From Vespa crabro (Eukaryota; Arthropoda; Insecta; Hymenoptera; Vespidae): DNA of 64,000 nucleotides. The stretch spans positions 814,501 to 878,500 of the forward strand of contig NC_060977.1 in assembly GCF_910589235.1 (NCBI RefSeq), in the 5' to 3' direction. A program made the translations under genes and the position numbers. Below the pieces are notes generated by a model. That model made no database searches. It was given only the letters and a program-made list of their open reading frames with translations, and was not told the origin of the DNA. Below are positions 38,179 to 50,700 of this stretch, one piece after another (position 1 is the stretch's first letter; the number at the start of each line of letters is the position of its first letter).

Positions 38179-39564
38179 TCAGTGCATCGCCCTGGTCGTG
38201 GTCAGATGTGTGGTCTCCGCCCTTTTCGGCGGTGGCGGAGGTGGTCTCCTTTTACTGGCGATTACGTTGACGATATTGATGCTACGATTTTCGTCGGCGA
38301 ATCTGACGGTAGGCTGACGAGCAGGACTTGAGGCATATTCGAGCGGTGCATGCGGATCCGTCGTGTAAACGTTTTCATAGAGATTGTCCACTCCGTAATG
38401 CTCCTGTACCCAATTGGAGACATTGGTCTCTCTGTAGTCGGCTACGGCAGGTGGCGGATCTCGAAAACCTAAGACCTCGTGGGGCGTCGTGGTCGAGTCG
38501 AGTTTACACTTTTGCGCGACCTGCCATTTCTTTCTCATAACGCGTTGTAGATCCTTCAAAAAGTCACCAGGTGGTGCCTGATCCGAGGCAGCTAGTTTTT
38601 TCGGCGAAGTCAATCTGGTACTGTCGGATCTTCTCGGTGGCATTGGCTTTCTTTGCGGCAACGCTGGACTACCGGGTTCTTGTTGCGCCGGTAAATTGAA
38701 CGTTATCTTTTTGCCCGTACCGCCTTTCGACTTGGGCGAGGTCGGTGGTTCTTGAATGGTCACTCGACGCTGCGGTTGCGGGCTAGATGCGGCTTTCAAT
38801 TCGGCGAGATAGGGCGGAGCGGCATAATGGCTCGTACCTTGCTTCATGGCACTCCTTCTGACCGTGTCCATGTTCGGATTGGGCCTGATCGGATTGGGTA
38901 CGGTATTGTGGCCACTCTGATGACTCCCGTAGATCGACTCGGTTTTCGAATTTTGTCTCGTTAAGCTTTGCGTGCCGACATGTTGCGCTTGAGAACCATA
39001 AGCCGGGGGTGGAACGAAGGGTGGTGGGGACGTGAAACTTGGCGAACTCGGTGCGTATGTCGGTGTGCTGGCGCTCGAGCCAGGATAGGAACTGTGTGGA
39101 GAATTCGACGAGTTCGTCGCGGCGTTGCTGCTGCTTCCGTAACTCTGACTGTTTTGAAGAGCAGAAGCATTTGGCGTCGCGATACTCGTCGCGCTCGTAT
39201 ACGTCTGATTGTTGCTATTGGATGGCCTGGAGGAAGCGGCGTGCGTAGGCGTACTCTCGGGTGTCATAGAGTTCGCTGGACTCGAAGTTTTCGCCGGTCT
39301 CGCACGGCGTATCGTGCCGGTCTCACCGACCAGAGGACTTGGCGGCGGTGGTAAGGAAGCGAGACTCAACGAGGAGCCAGTCAACTCGGGCGTGTTACAA
39401 ACTGGAAGTTCGCCTACACCTGGCGGTGGCGGTAACGAGTCCAGGGAGAGATTCGAACGGAACATTTCTGGTGGTGGCGGTGGTAAAGGTTCGCTATCCG
39501 ATTCCCCTTCTTCGGCGACTCTCGAGGGCGACGGTGGAGGTGGCAGCGACGTGATAGAATCCAT
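38179..39564 (-). CDS. pico: pico terminal coding exon 9, Ena/VASP- and SH3-type proline-rich tail
   Basis: A 1,386-nt exon (acceptor gtcgtag, stop TGA at 38181-38179) encoding 461 residues. It begins with four LPPPP motifs within about 90 residues (SLPPPPSPS, PLPPPPPEMF, SLPPPPGVG, SLPPPPSPL). These are the type that binds the Ena/VASP EVH1 domain, with Leu instead of the usual Phe. A Ser/Asn/Tyr-rich stretch follows, then PQRKPMPPRR-like SH3 ligands. A compact block (GDFLKDLQRVMRKKWQVAQK, then NVSNWVQEHYG) looks folded or conserved. The end is RRPPPPPPKRAE. Confidence 0.95.
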   Translation of the reverse strand: MDSITSLPPPPSPSRVAEEGESDSEPLPPPPPEMFRSNLSLDSLPPPPGVGELPVCNTPELTGSSLSLASLPPPPSPLVGETGTIRRARPAKTSSPANSMTPESTPTHAASSRPSNSNNQTYTSATSIATPNASALQNSQSYGSSSNAATNSSNSPHSSYPGSSASTPTYAPSSPSFTSPPPFVPPPAYGSQAQHVGTQSLTRQNSKTESIYGSHQSGHNTVPNPIRPNPNMDTVRRSAMKQGTSHYAAPPYLAELKAASSPQPQRRVTIQEPPTSPKSKGGTGKKITFNLPAQQEPGSPALPQRKPMPPRRSDSTRLTSPKKLAASDQAPPGDFLKDLQRVMRKKWQVAQKCKLDSTTTPHEVLGFRDPPPAVADYRETNVSNWVQEHYGVDNLYENVYTTDPHAPLEYASSPARQPTVRFADENRSINIVNVIASKRRPPPPPPKRAETTHLTTTRAMH

Positions 39565-42500
39565 CTACGACAAATGATATGCTCACACATATGATATGAT
39601 GGCTCTCCCAGTTACAACGGATCGTTCGTTTCTTCACTCACCATACACGGTTGTATAGGACTGGTCGGCGTCTTGGACTCTTGACTCTCCGTTCTCCCGT
39701 ATCCCATAGGACTGGCTCTCTCTCTCACCGGCGTTCCAGGTGGTACAGGACTGACCGGAGTAGCGTTGCCGGATCTGTGATGTCTTTTTAGGGTGCCCGA
39801 TCCATCCGAATCGGTACCGCTTCTTCTGCGGCTATGTCTTCTGGTTAAGGTACCTGAACCAGAGCTGGTTGGACTCGGACAAGAGTCCGGCTCGTCGCGT
39901 ACCGTCTCGCCCACCTCCTTCAATTGCCTCGTGATCGACGTTAGCGGAAGTTTCGGGTTCATGGAAGGTTTTCGCTTTATCGTTCCGGTTGGAAATTCTC
40001 CACACTCGAAGGCCACCTAAAGAAAAAGAGACGGATATGCGATCTGGGGGTCTTGCGTTCGAATATTCGCAAAAGTAATAGAAAAGAAGTAACAATTCGG
40101 TACCTCGCAACTACTCGGTGCTCCATCGGACAAACATCCGCTTGAACTCGAACTACTGGCTCTGCTAAGCCTTCCATCGTTGTTATAACTTTGTCGCTGT
40201 TCCGAATTGTAACTCTGCCGTTGTTGACCATCGTATTGCCTCGCCGTCGCTTGGGTCTCGTGCCTTGCATTTTCGATGAATTGCCGAGCATTGTCGTTGG
40301 TCGTATTATATTGAGTTTGATTAGGTGGTACGGCGATCGAGCTGACCGAGCACGATCTCGCGTGCGCCAATAGATCGAGGTCTTCCTGCGCGAGCTCGTC
40401 CACCAATGTTCTGTAATTCTCCATTAGCTGCCTACCGTATTTGGCCACTCTAATGCCTACCATCCATCGCTCCAAAGACGCGTTGTCTTCCGCGCATAAA
40501 AACTTTATGTATTTCGTCGATTTGGGTTGCTGTAATCTCGGATGCTTTACGGCGAAACAAAAATCAGTCGGTGCTTTGTACTTTTTCTTCCAGCCGACAC
40601 CGTAATAAACTTGGTTCACGTCGAACGTGGCTAAACATACGAGATCTCTGGCGGTACGAGCTTTCTCTTTGGGCCAGTAATAAAGGCCAGATGCTCGTAG
40701 TATGAAATGATACTTTTTCCAACCCTTCTTACTGTCGGACTTCAAGTACAACGGTCCTTCGACCTGAAACGAGAAAATTCTCAGTCAAGATGCGATAAAA
40801 AGGAGTACGAACCGTTTTCGTTCGATGCCCTCATCTTACCTCGGGAACGCCGACGTTACTGCTCGAGAAGAATTCCTCCAATAATATATTACGCGAATGA
40901 TCGTCGTATTCGTTGCTACACCTATCCGAGGGACCTAACAGAAATCTCTCAGGAGTTAGGAAGAGTTGTGTTTTGTCCGGCCTCTCGACGAATAACAACT
41001 TGTTCTTCGAATCTCTCGTCCATAGTAACAAATTTTCCACCAATAGCTCATGATCCTCGTATACTCTTTCTGCGATCGATAATATTTCGTCGTTAGTTAA
41101 AAAAGGGAGAGGGGAAGAAAAAAAAACAAAAAAAAAAAAAAAAACACTAGTCGCAACGTTAACTCATAAATTACCCATAAAGAGATCCGGCAAGTGTTCG
41201 ACTACGGCCCATTTTGGATCCATTGGCACGTGATTCTTGTCCGCGAGAAGCCTCGATACGTGAGCCACGCTCATACCCTCGTCTACGAGGAGACTTTTGC
41301 CGCTCCCATCCAACGTGAAAGCTTTAATAAAGAGCTTTTGAACGCTTGCCTCTCTCATCTTTTCCAACGCCAGCCGTATCTTCTCGGCTTTCGCTCTGCT
41401 CGCGGCATCTGAAAAAATATTATTTCAACGTGAGATCGTCTTTTCGCATTTTATTTCTTTATACGAGAACGCTCCTGATACCGACCCATAAGTTGATGCG
41501 GCTGTTGTTGAGGAGCCGTATGCATGGCGCTCTGAGGTGGCTTGTGTCCCGAGCCGCTGCTGCTCGCTGAACTCTCGCTGGACAGCATCGAAACCGTGTC
41601 CGAAAATGCGCTATCGTTGTCGGGACTGTCCGTGCGAATGCCTTTAAGAACGGGAAACATTTATTAATTGCAACATTTAACTTTGCGACAATGCAAATTT
41701 ACATGTCAAATGTCAGAATAGTTCTCCTTACCACCTTCATTTTTGCCGATATCCGTGTTATCGGTGGCGGTGATCCTTCCGTTATTGGGACGTCCTTGTC
41801 TTTGAGAATCTTGCGCCGGAGTAGCCGCGATATCACCATCGCAACGTCGCTCCAATGCGCACAGTTCACCGAGAATTGCATCCAGGTCGACATCTTGCGA
41901 ATCTAGACGGACGAAATAAAAATAAAATTGTATGATTGAAGTAAACGCGATACGCACGGAGTATCGAATTTTAATTTATAGATTGTCATTATATAAAACG
42001 TTTCATCCTTGAGGAAATATAACGATAGGGAAAAAAATATGTGCGGTGCGCACGAAAGTGCGCATTTAAAGAGACTCACGATCGGATATCTCAATGAAGT
42101 ATCGGATATCCTGATCACATGGAAGCTTGTTCTCAATCAGTCGGTAATGCTCCGTAACCGAGATAATGAGAGTGGAAAGACGAGTGGCGACTGCGGGGCA
42201 CGCTCGGCCGAGAAGAGAAATGTCTCTACCGACGAGGCAATATTTGTCATTAAAAGTATTTCAAGCACGCCACGATATTCGTATCTTTCGTAATAATCTG
42301 TAAAATGATATAATATAAAATCGGAACGTGTCGATAAATCGATTACTCGATATGAAATCTGACTCATATCGAGCAACGTTTACAAATGGAAATGGCGCTC
42401 GTCCGTTAGGAATCGAGTTTACACGATATATAAACACGACCGCGATAAAAATCTCGAATTAGTAATCACTTTTATATATATATATATATAATCATTTCCG

Positions 42501-44652
42501 ATCGTAGGGATAATTTAGATATCCGTAAGTTACGAAAGAAGTCGTAAATAACGTACCATCTTCCGCGATATGGAATACGATTACAATAGAGAAGAGTGGT
42601 AATTAACTTTCGTCGATATCGTTCGAGTGATATCGAGAGATAAAATTACGAAGGGAAAGCGTGTAAAGGACGGAAAATGAGATAAGAAAGGCGATGCTAC
42701 GTCGAAGAAACGTTCGAGTAATTCACTCGAAAGCTCGAGAGGAACGTCCGAGCAAAAAGCGGATAAATCTAGGATCGGATAGGATAGTTGCGCGTTCCAA
42801 TAACATAGAATGAAGTTAATGAAGATGGAGGGGAAGGAGATGCCGGTTAGAGAGGATCGGTGACTCTCGCTGCTCAGAGTCGACTTATGGGCGAGAGATC
42901 CCTTCGAAGAAAACCAGTTTTGCACTAATTGCCGAGCATTTCTATGTTCGTGTTTGGCATCCGCGCGAACGAACGAGGACGATTGCTCGTTCCAGCGTGA
43001 AACGAGGACTCCCACAACGCCGCAAATCCCGCTTACTTGCTAATCGGTCGATAGAAGAGAACGAAAAAAAAGAAAAACAAGAAAAAAAAACAAAGAAAAA
43101 AAGAAAGAAAAAAAAAGAAGAATAACGATTACCAACGAGAAATTCATCTTTATCTCTCGACTATTTTACTGGCAAAGTCCGCGACATCAATCTCTAATAA
43201 TCGCACGTTTATGAGATTAACCAAGAATTCCTTACGAAATATTCGACGAACGGTGTAAAGCGATCGCCGTGCATTCAGCCGACAGCTCGATAAACGCAAA
43301 GGCAGAACGTGTGATTCTACAATTTTTACGAATCGTAATCTTCTCCTCTGATATAGCGAGAGACCCCGAGTGAATCGCGGAAATGTGTGCAAATTGATTG
43401 ATGAGCGTAAATGAGGAAGCATACGCGATGAGGAACGTTCCGGGAAGCTAGTAGAAATCTGAAACATTTTATCTATCGGGGTGAACGATGATATAAATCG
43501 AACTTGGACATAAAAGAGATACGATTATTAAGTTATTTTTTGACTCTTTGCAAATTTTCAAAGTTAAATTGTAAAACTTGCGCGTACACTAGACCGATAT
43601 TATTAGAACTAAATTATCTAGTCAAAAACTCGCCGGTCCTAGATGTGCCGCGTAGCGTAGTAATTATCGCGGATTGTTAATCGCACGTGATAACAAGAGG
43701 CCCGTAGAGTTCGTTAGTATAATTAACGAAATTAGCACGTGCTCGAGGATGAAACGCGAGCATCAACCTCGCAACGAGACATTGTACGTTCGGGCAAACT
43801 CCTTCGACCGTGAATAGATCGTTCGTCCTAATAAGAAATGAAGTTTACCCGTCAAAATTCGATCGAGATGAGATTCGAACGATCGAGAGAGGTGTACACG
43901 TACAGGATTAGGAAAGAGTTTATTATAGGATAGACACATTTGCGAGACATCGTGCTGCCGATGCCTTCGTGGAAAACAAAATTAAGCTCGTTTCGCATCC
44001 AAGCTATGCGAGGGCGTTAGATTCCATCGAGTTCGAGAGAGCAACCGATCGACCGACCGACGGGGCACGCGTGTGGGTTTCGACGATGACGGCCGATGTG
44101 CTTGCTTACTCAAAGTCGTTCTTTCCTTCTCCTGGAACGTTTTATGCATCCTCCTTCTTCCGCTATCTTCTCTCCGACAACGAGGACGGACCAAAGGCAA
44201 AGCGTACCCCGGAGCTTAGATCATAAATTTACACGATTTACTTCCTATTATACGGCAACCCGTTCTACTTTGCGATAGAAAATATCGCGACGATGCGAAT
44301 TTCAAAGCTGTCGTTTGTAATAAGAGATAAATTTCTTCGAGTAACTTCGATCGGTCGACGCTTTCTAGCTCGATTCGTTCGTTCTGTACGTAAACGACGT
44401 CGGAAAATATAATTTCTGTCACGTCGACGATACTCGACTCCCGTAAGATGACGATAGTCGTATGGAATGTGACACGATATCTCGCTCGAAACGACGAAGA
44501 AGAAAATTCTGTGGAAAAATGTAAAGGCGAATCGAAAGCATTTTTGTCGAAGAAATTCGAACTCGTTGCGTCGCAATAATAAATTCTTTTCGATCGAAAG
44601 AGAATCAATCGTCGAGAGAGATAGAGAATATGCCGTACAATCGGCTTCCGCA

Positions 44653-44705
<53 letters not shown>

Positions 44706-47700
44706 AGTTCGTATTAAACGAGTGAACTCGATCGACGTTACAAAGTTCGTAAGCTCGGTTCGCAGGGCCGTATCCTGCTTCGCCGAGTGAAAATAATTTA
44801 ATATCCGGGTGCACGGTGATCTTTGCTGCGCGTTAACGTTCAATAATATATACGATCGAAAGTACGATTCCCGTGCAAGTAGATATCTCAAAGTCGACGT
44901 ACGAATAATAGGACGCGTTCCGTTGGATGTATTATGAATGAAATGGAAACCGGAAGCGGAGCGGAACGCGACGGTTGTTGCTCGCTCGTTGCACTTTCCA
45001 CGTCGGCTCAACGGCGATAACGTTAACGAGAAGACTCCTCATTTGTTTTACTAATAGTTACGCGTAAGCATGTGAAAGAAAAACGAACGATAGGAGATCG
45101 TCAAGCGGTTAACCGTTAAGAAAACGTTACGCTGCCAAGGGGAACGTGTCGTCGTTGTCGTCGTCGTCGTCGTCATCGTCATCGTTTTTGCCTGAAACCA
45201 TTCGAAAGTACGAGGATGACGTCGTTCGGCGCGAGTCGCTCGAAAGAAGTCTTTCTCCTTCGTATTCCGTACGAGGATGCTTGCTTTCTTGACACAAAAG
45301 CGACTTCGGGCACGTGAGTCACGATGTTCCAAACGAGGTAGAAATATCCTTACGGCTCGCGTAACACCGATCGTCCGCATCGAACGTTATCGTGCGGAAA
45401 CTAATCGAAATTCAAAAAGATCTGGCTACGCGGGTTTCTACGGATCGTCCGTACACACCTCTTCGTGGAAGAGATATTTGTTGTCGCTAATAATAAAACG
45501 CGAGGCTCTCTCGTCGACGGATTTTGAGTTACGAGGAAAATCTTAGATCTTGGAAGAACAAATCGGCAAACATTGTTTTCGATGAAGAGTACGAACCATG
45601 GACGTATATTCCGAGAAAAGTTAAACGCGCTAAGTCGGCTTACGACTACGATGTAAATTATGGTCTATGAAGGCTCGGTAAAACGTGCGTTTTTATTTTT
45701 TTTTTTATTTTTTTTTTTTTTTTTTTTTTTGAGAGTCTCGCCGACGATTATTGATTTTTTCCACTATAAAGAAAAAGAAAAAAAATATCTTTCGCTGCTC
45801 GATACGAGAAACATTAAACGCGATAATGATTGTTGCGTTGGTATAGAATAAAGAAAGACGATGAGGCGCTAATTGATTTTGCGATATCCAAAAAAAAGGT
45901 CCTCCCATGTTTCGAATCGTGTCGATGACCCAGCGGGTTCATCCGTCCAAACGAAATACTCCCGATCTTCCGATGCTTTTTTTATATTATGGGTTACGAC
46001 CGATAATACATTCAAACACGAGATTCGTGTATACGATCGTACTATCATTCGTCATCGACTAATGGAATTTGAAGGATACGGCAAATTATCGAGTCGACGA
46101 AGTATCGTTACCTTTGACAGTAAGATAACCGAGTATGCTGTCGTTGCTGCCAAAGTTCGTCAGCATTCTAGAATCGTACGAAATGGAAAGCGATCCTCTG
46201 AGATTATTTCCGTTGTTGTTGCTGCTGTTGCTGCTGATCAACATCGCCGTGAAACACTATCGAACACTATCGAGGACAAAACAACCATGAGATAACACAA
46301 CGATGAATGATAAATCCAGCTACGCTTTTGTTTTTCCTTCTGCCATTTTGTATCCAAGCACGTGCAATAAACGACGAAACAAAAGCGCGGCAGAGCCACG
46401 GCAATTGTTCGAGGGATTAATATCCGGGAGGAATTAGAAGAATCGATGCTCGATAAAATCGAGGATCGAAAAGAAAATTGATAAGGCGTTCAAAGAAAAT
46501 ACAAGAGAAGGCTGATACTTAGAGATACGCGCAGCGCGCGTGACAACGTTCTACTGAAGGCCTTAAGGTGAACACTCTCGCCTCCTGCCCCGAGTTTTCC
46601 ACGCGGACGCGCCTTCGCGCTTGCGTGTTGGTATGATTCTATAGCGTTCGTGTGAACGAACGCGCTGCCACACACATGCTTCACCGTTCGTCTCTCTTTT
46701 TCTTTCTCTTTTCTATCTACGTAAGCGAGTACACTCTTCAACCCGAACGATGCACACGCGAATAACACTTGTGCAAGCCCTGCCTGTTTATTATCAACCA
46801 CCACCGGTATCGTTACTCTTCTAAGCTTGGATCGTTCGACCGATTAAATGCGACTTTTTGTAAATTATGCTTTATTATAACTAAAAGACAAATATATATA
46901 TATATATAAATATATATATAAAGTGTTGTATTAATTGTAACTCTTTAATAGCGCACATAATGATCGAAGAAAAGCTCCAACGTGCGAAACGCGTGGGCGC
47001 AGCTCGTTCCAACGTCGTAATATTAGTGGCAGGCGACTTGACGGAGCAGAAAATTTGTATTGATTGAAGTGTGGGCGCCAGTGGCGATTCGACGAATTAC
47101 GAAGGATGCCTGTCGGAGAGCAAGCGGAATACGCGTTCGGAATAATTCGTCCGTTGTCCAAACGAATCGACCGGATAAATTGAACCAACGTAAAAATCCT
47201 AATAAATCGTTCGCGATGATCCAAGCTTTTTGCTCATAGGAGCTTTTTCGATCATAGCTTTCGTTTCGTTCTCTTTCTTCTTTTTTTTTTTTTTTTTTGT
47301 TTTTGTTTGTCTACCGACGCGCCATAGCTATCGAATGAATCGTTTGAAAGTTTCTTTTGAAAAATGGATCACAGAATTTGTTTTTTTTTTCTCCAACTTG
47401 CGTCAGATGATTTACAGAGAAATTTTGTAAACGCGTAGCGGTATATAGCGGACTGACACGATATCTAAAATTTCCTTCGAATATTTTGACAAGGTATTAG
47501 AGAAATTATCGTATCGACAGAGTTCCCCAATCTCGAACGGTAAAGACGCGACAGAAACACGTCTTTCTTTACGAGGACGCTCGCCAACAAAGAACACTGA
47601 TACTTATCTCGAACGTCCTATCTACGTGACGAGACTCTTTTAGGATTCAAGGACGATCATCGAGAGATCGAAGAGAATCATGAGAAAAGAAAGATCGAAC

Positions 47701-50700
47701 GTCAATGTCGTAACCGCGATCGATCGTGCAAAACGTTAGATCGTTATTATTCGTCGATTTTTGTAGTAGCTCCGACAGTCGGTACCGACGAGTACAAGGC
47801 GAGTTTCGATCGCCACCCAAGTTCGTTCACCCTCTCTCTTTCTCGCGATTATGCGAATGCAAGCGCGTTACTTCGATAAGCTAGAATAACCCATATTAAT
47901 CGAACCGGAGTCATACATTATCGGGCAAAGGCGCCTGCTCGATTATTCTTTCTTTCGTCTATCTTTTTCCTAACATTTTTCTTCGCAATACAAATCTTTC
48001 CGATAACTTTATTATTGAGCGCGACGATGAGTCAATTCGCATAACATTTCGATCCGTCCCTTATCTTTTGTCGCGAACGTTTCTATAAAATAATTCACTT
48101 CGACAAGTCGCATAATCGATCGAAACATTTCAAAGGACATTTATGCTCATCGATTTTCGCCGATATTCGATCAAAAGAAGAAAATGACCGTATTTATTCG
48201 AACGACGAGAAAACGTGAATTCTAAAGGGGCGATTTCGCAAGATTATCCTTCCGATTTCCATCGTAATACGATCGAAACTCATCGTCATTGCGATTAACT
48301 CGATTATTTCCGAATCGAAGCGATCGAGCAGCACATCGATCGCAAGCAAGAAGAAAGAGAATAAGAAAAAGAAGTAATAAGGACGATTCACGTCCGAGCG
48401 CGCCTTTTATCGGCAATTCTTTCAAGTCGGTTTCCTTCTGTCTTACCATAAGCAAAAGAAAATCCTTGCGAGATCTCCGACGACCTCGCTATTTCTAGAG
48501 GATTTTAAAATCTCGAGACGGTCTTGCAAACACACTTTGCGACGTCTTTTAAGTGCTTTTTTTTTTTTTCTTTTTTCTTCCTTTTTCGACGGTCAACTTT
48601 TTGCGTAGAATTTGCATTTCGTACAATGTCATGAAATTATTATTCTCATCTCTCGGATCAGGCTGCGACTTTTGACGAATGACTATGCAAAAGTTTGTAA
48701 ATCTTTCTCTCGTGAAACATGATTCGAGCTCGACCGATTCGGAAATCGAGCGTAGAACTCGATGTAGGTGAAGTTTCTTTCAAAAGAGTCGAGCGCACGC
48801 GCGTTTGAGTCGCGACATAACGCGTATTTATCGAGCCCACCGCACGTTCGTCTACGTGAAAAGAGGCCTCGAGCGTATTAAGTGTGTTTGAGTAACGTTC
48901 GAGCGCAAATCAAACAATACCGAATTCGAATAATCGAACGCAAGCTACGCCGCTGCCTCGAGAGCCCTCCAGAGACGCGAGAGTATCCAAAGAAAACCGA
49001 GCCATTTTCCCAAACGATTCATTCGCGCTCTCGAACTTTCCGCCTCTATGCTTCCCTTTATTGCCATTCCTCGATATGCCCCTCTGAATGATATTTCGAT
49101 AGAATAACCGAGAAAACAATGAAAAAATGATACCGCAAAACAAAACGACTATATCATTGCAATACTCGTCAAGGACGCAATACAGAAACGTTCGAATCAT
49201 TCGTAGCTAATTCCCTGCCGCAAACGGAACGCTGCCGGAACTAATTTTCAAAGCCGCACCGCCGCGATCCCTTTCTCTCTCTCTTTCTTTCTCTCTCTCT
49301 CGGATTTTATAGAGCCGCGCAAAATCATGTGCGCATATTTCAATATTGACAGTTCCTTTAGATATTATTTTTCGCGAATACGTTTCATCAAGTAGTAGAT
49401 TCCCCGTAGTAGATCTTATCGGCGTACCGTTATCGTCTACCTTAATCGCTATTATGTATGCAATTGCAACAGGTGCAAAGCGTCGTTAAGTATGAGTTCA
49501 TCGTGAAACGTATTTCTCGGGTAGGGAGAGAACATTGAACCGCTTTCGTTCGTTGGACTTGGCACTTTGGTTCGCATAGATGCATAACGTTAAAAACGTA
49601 CAATATATTTAACATCGAAGTGATAACGTTGAAAGCGAAATATGTTGGATTCGAGAATACGTTTTGCAATTTTCCAACACGCAAGACGTCAGTCAGTTAA
49701 AACGCTGACACAAAACCGTCCGTTTTCGTTAGCCTTCCCGGAGATCGGTTTTTCTTTCTTTCTGACTTCTACTCGCTAACAATAATTCCCGTGATCGTCT
49801 ACTTAATTGGCAAGCTTTAGCTCGTGCGAGGCAAACGACGATGACAATGAAAGGTGCATACTCGTAGCCAAGCGATCTGAATGTCGCAATTACCGCGGCT
49901 ATTTGCCGATACTGTCGTCTATCCTGAACGGATTTTTTCGTTATCGTCGATGATCAAATCGTCGCTTTGTCACAGGGTATATCGATACCACGTATACGTG
50001 CTAATAATTCAGATCCTACATGATCACGATCGAAGATAAAAATTTATAATCGCTTTATTCTTTTCCCGTCAGCACTTCAATAGTTCCGATAATGATCCGA
50101 CCGAATTATAATATCGATTTCGCTTATCTCTATTCCGTTCGATCGTCGATTAAAAGCAACGTTGAACGATGATCCTCAATCCTAGCGATTTATCGTGACA
50201 AAAAGGCGTTGTTAAAAATTATCGTTGCGTTCGTAGTTGCCCTTTAAATTACGCTCGGACTCTCGTGTTAAAGGTGAAAACGAAAGGAAGAAGGTCGATT
50301 TGAAATCGCGTGAACGCGCTACCCTCGGTTTGTTTAATCAACTAATGAACCCCGCCCACGGTCACGAACGTAGACACTTTTATTCAAACTCGTAGTCGCG
50401 CACGGATGCATTCGCGCAACGAGATCGCGTGCGCACGCAAGCGATTTAGAAAAAGCGTGCCACGGGATGCGCGGAAAATCGCAAAAACGGGACTCGGAAT
50501 TTACCGAGGTAAAATTTAATTCGATAGTTACGCCTTTTTGTCGACGATTACGCGAACTGACGTAATACTTGTTCATAAATAATTAAATACGTATAACATT
50601 CTCTGCTTGAAGGGAGGAGATTGGAACGCTAAGAAAGAAATGAAATAAAATAAAACGACAAAGAGGAAAATTGACGAACGGTGAAAAAGGTGAGAAATAA

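Noticed and set aside
38968..39577. Plus-strand frames of 70-128 codons opposite pico exon 9
   Set aside because: They are antisense shadows of the proline/serine-rich coding exon.
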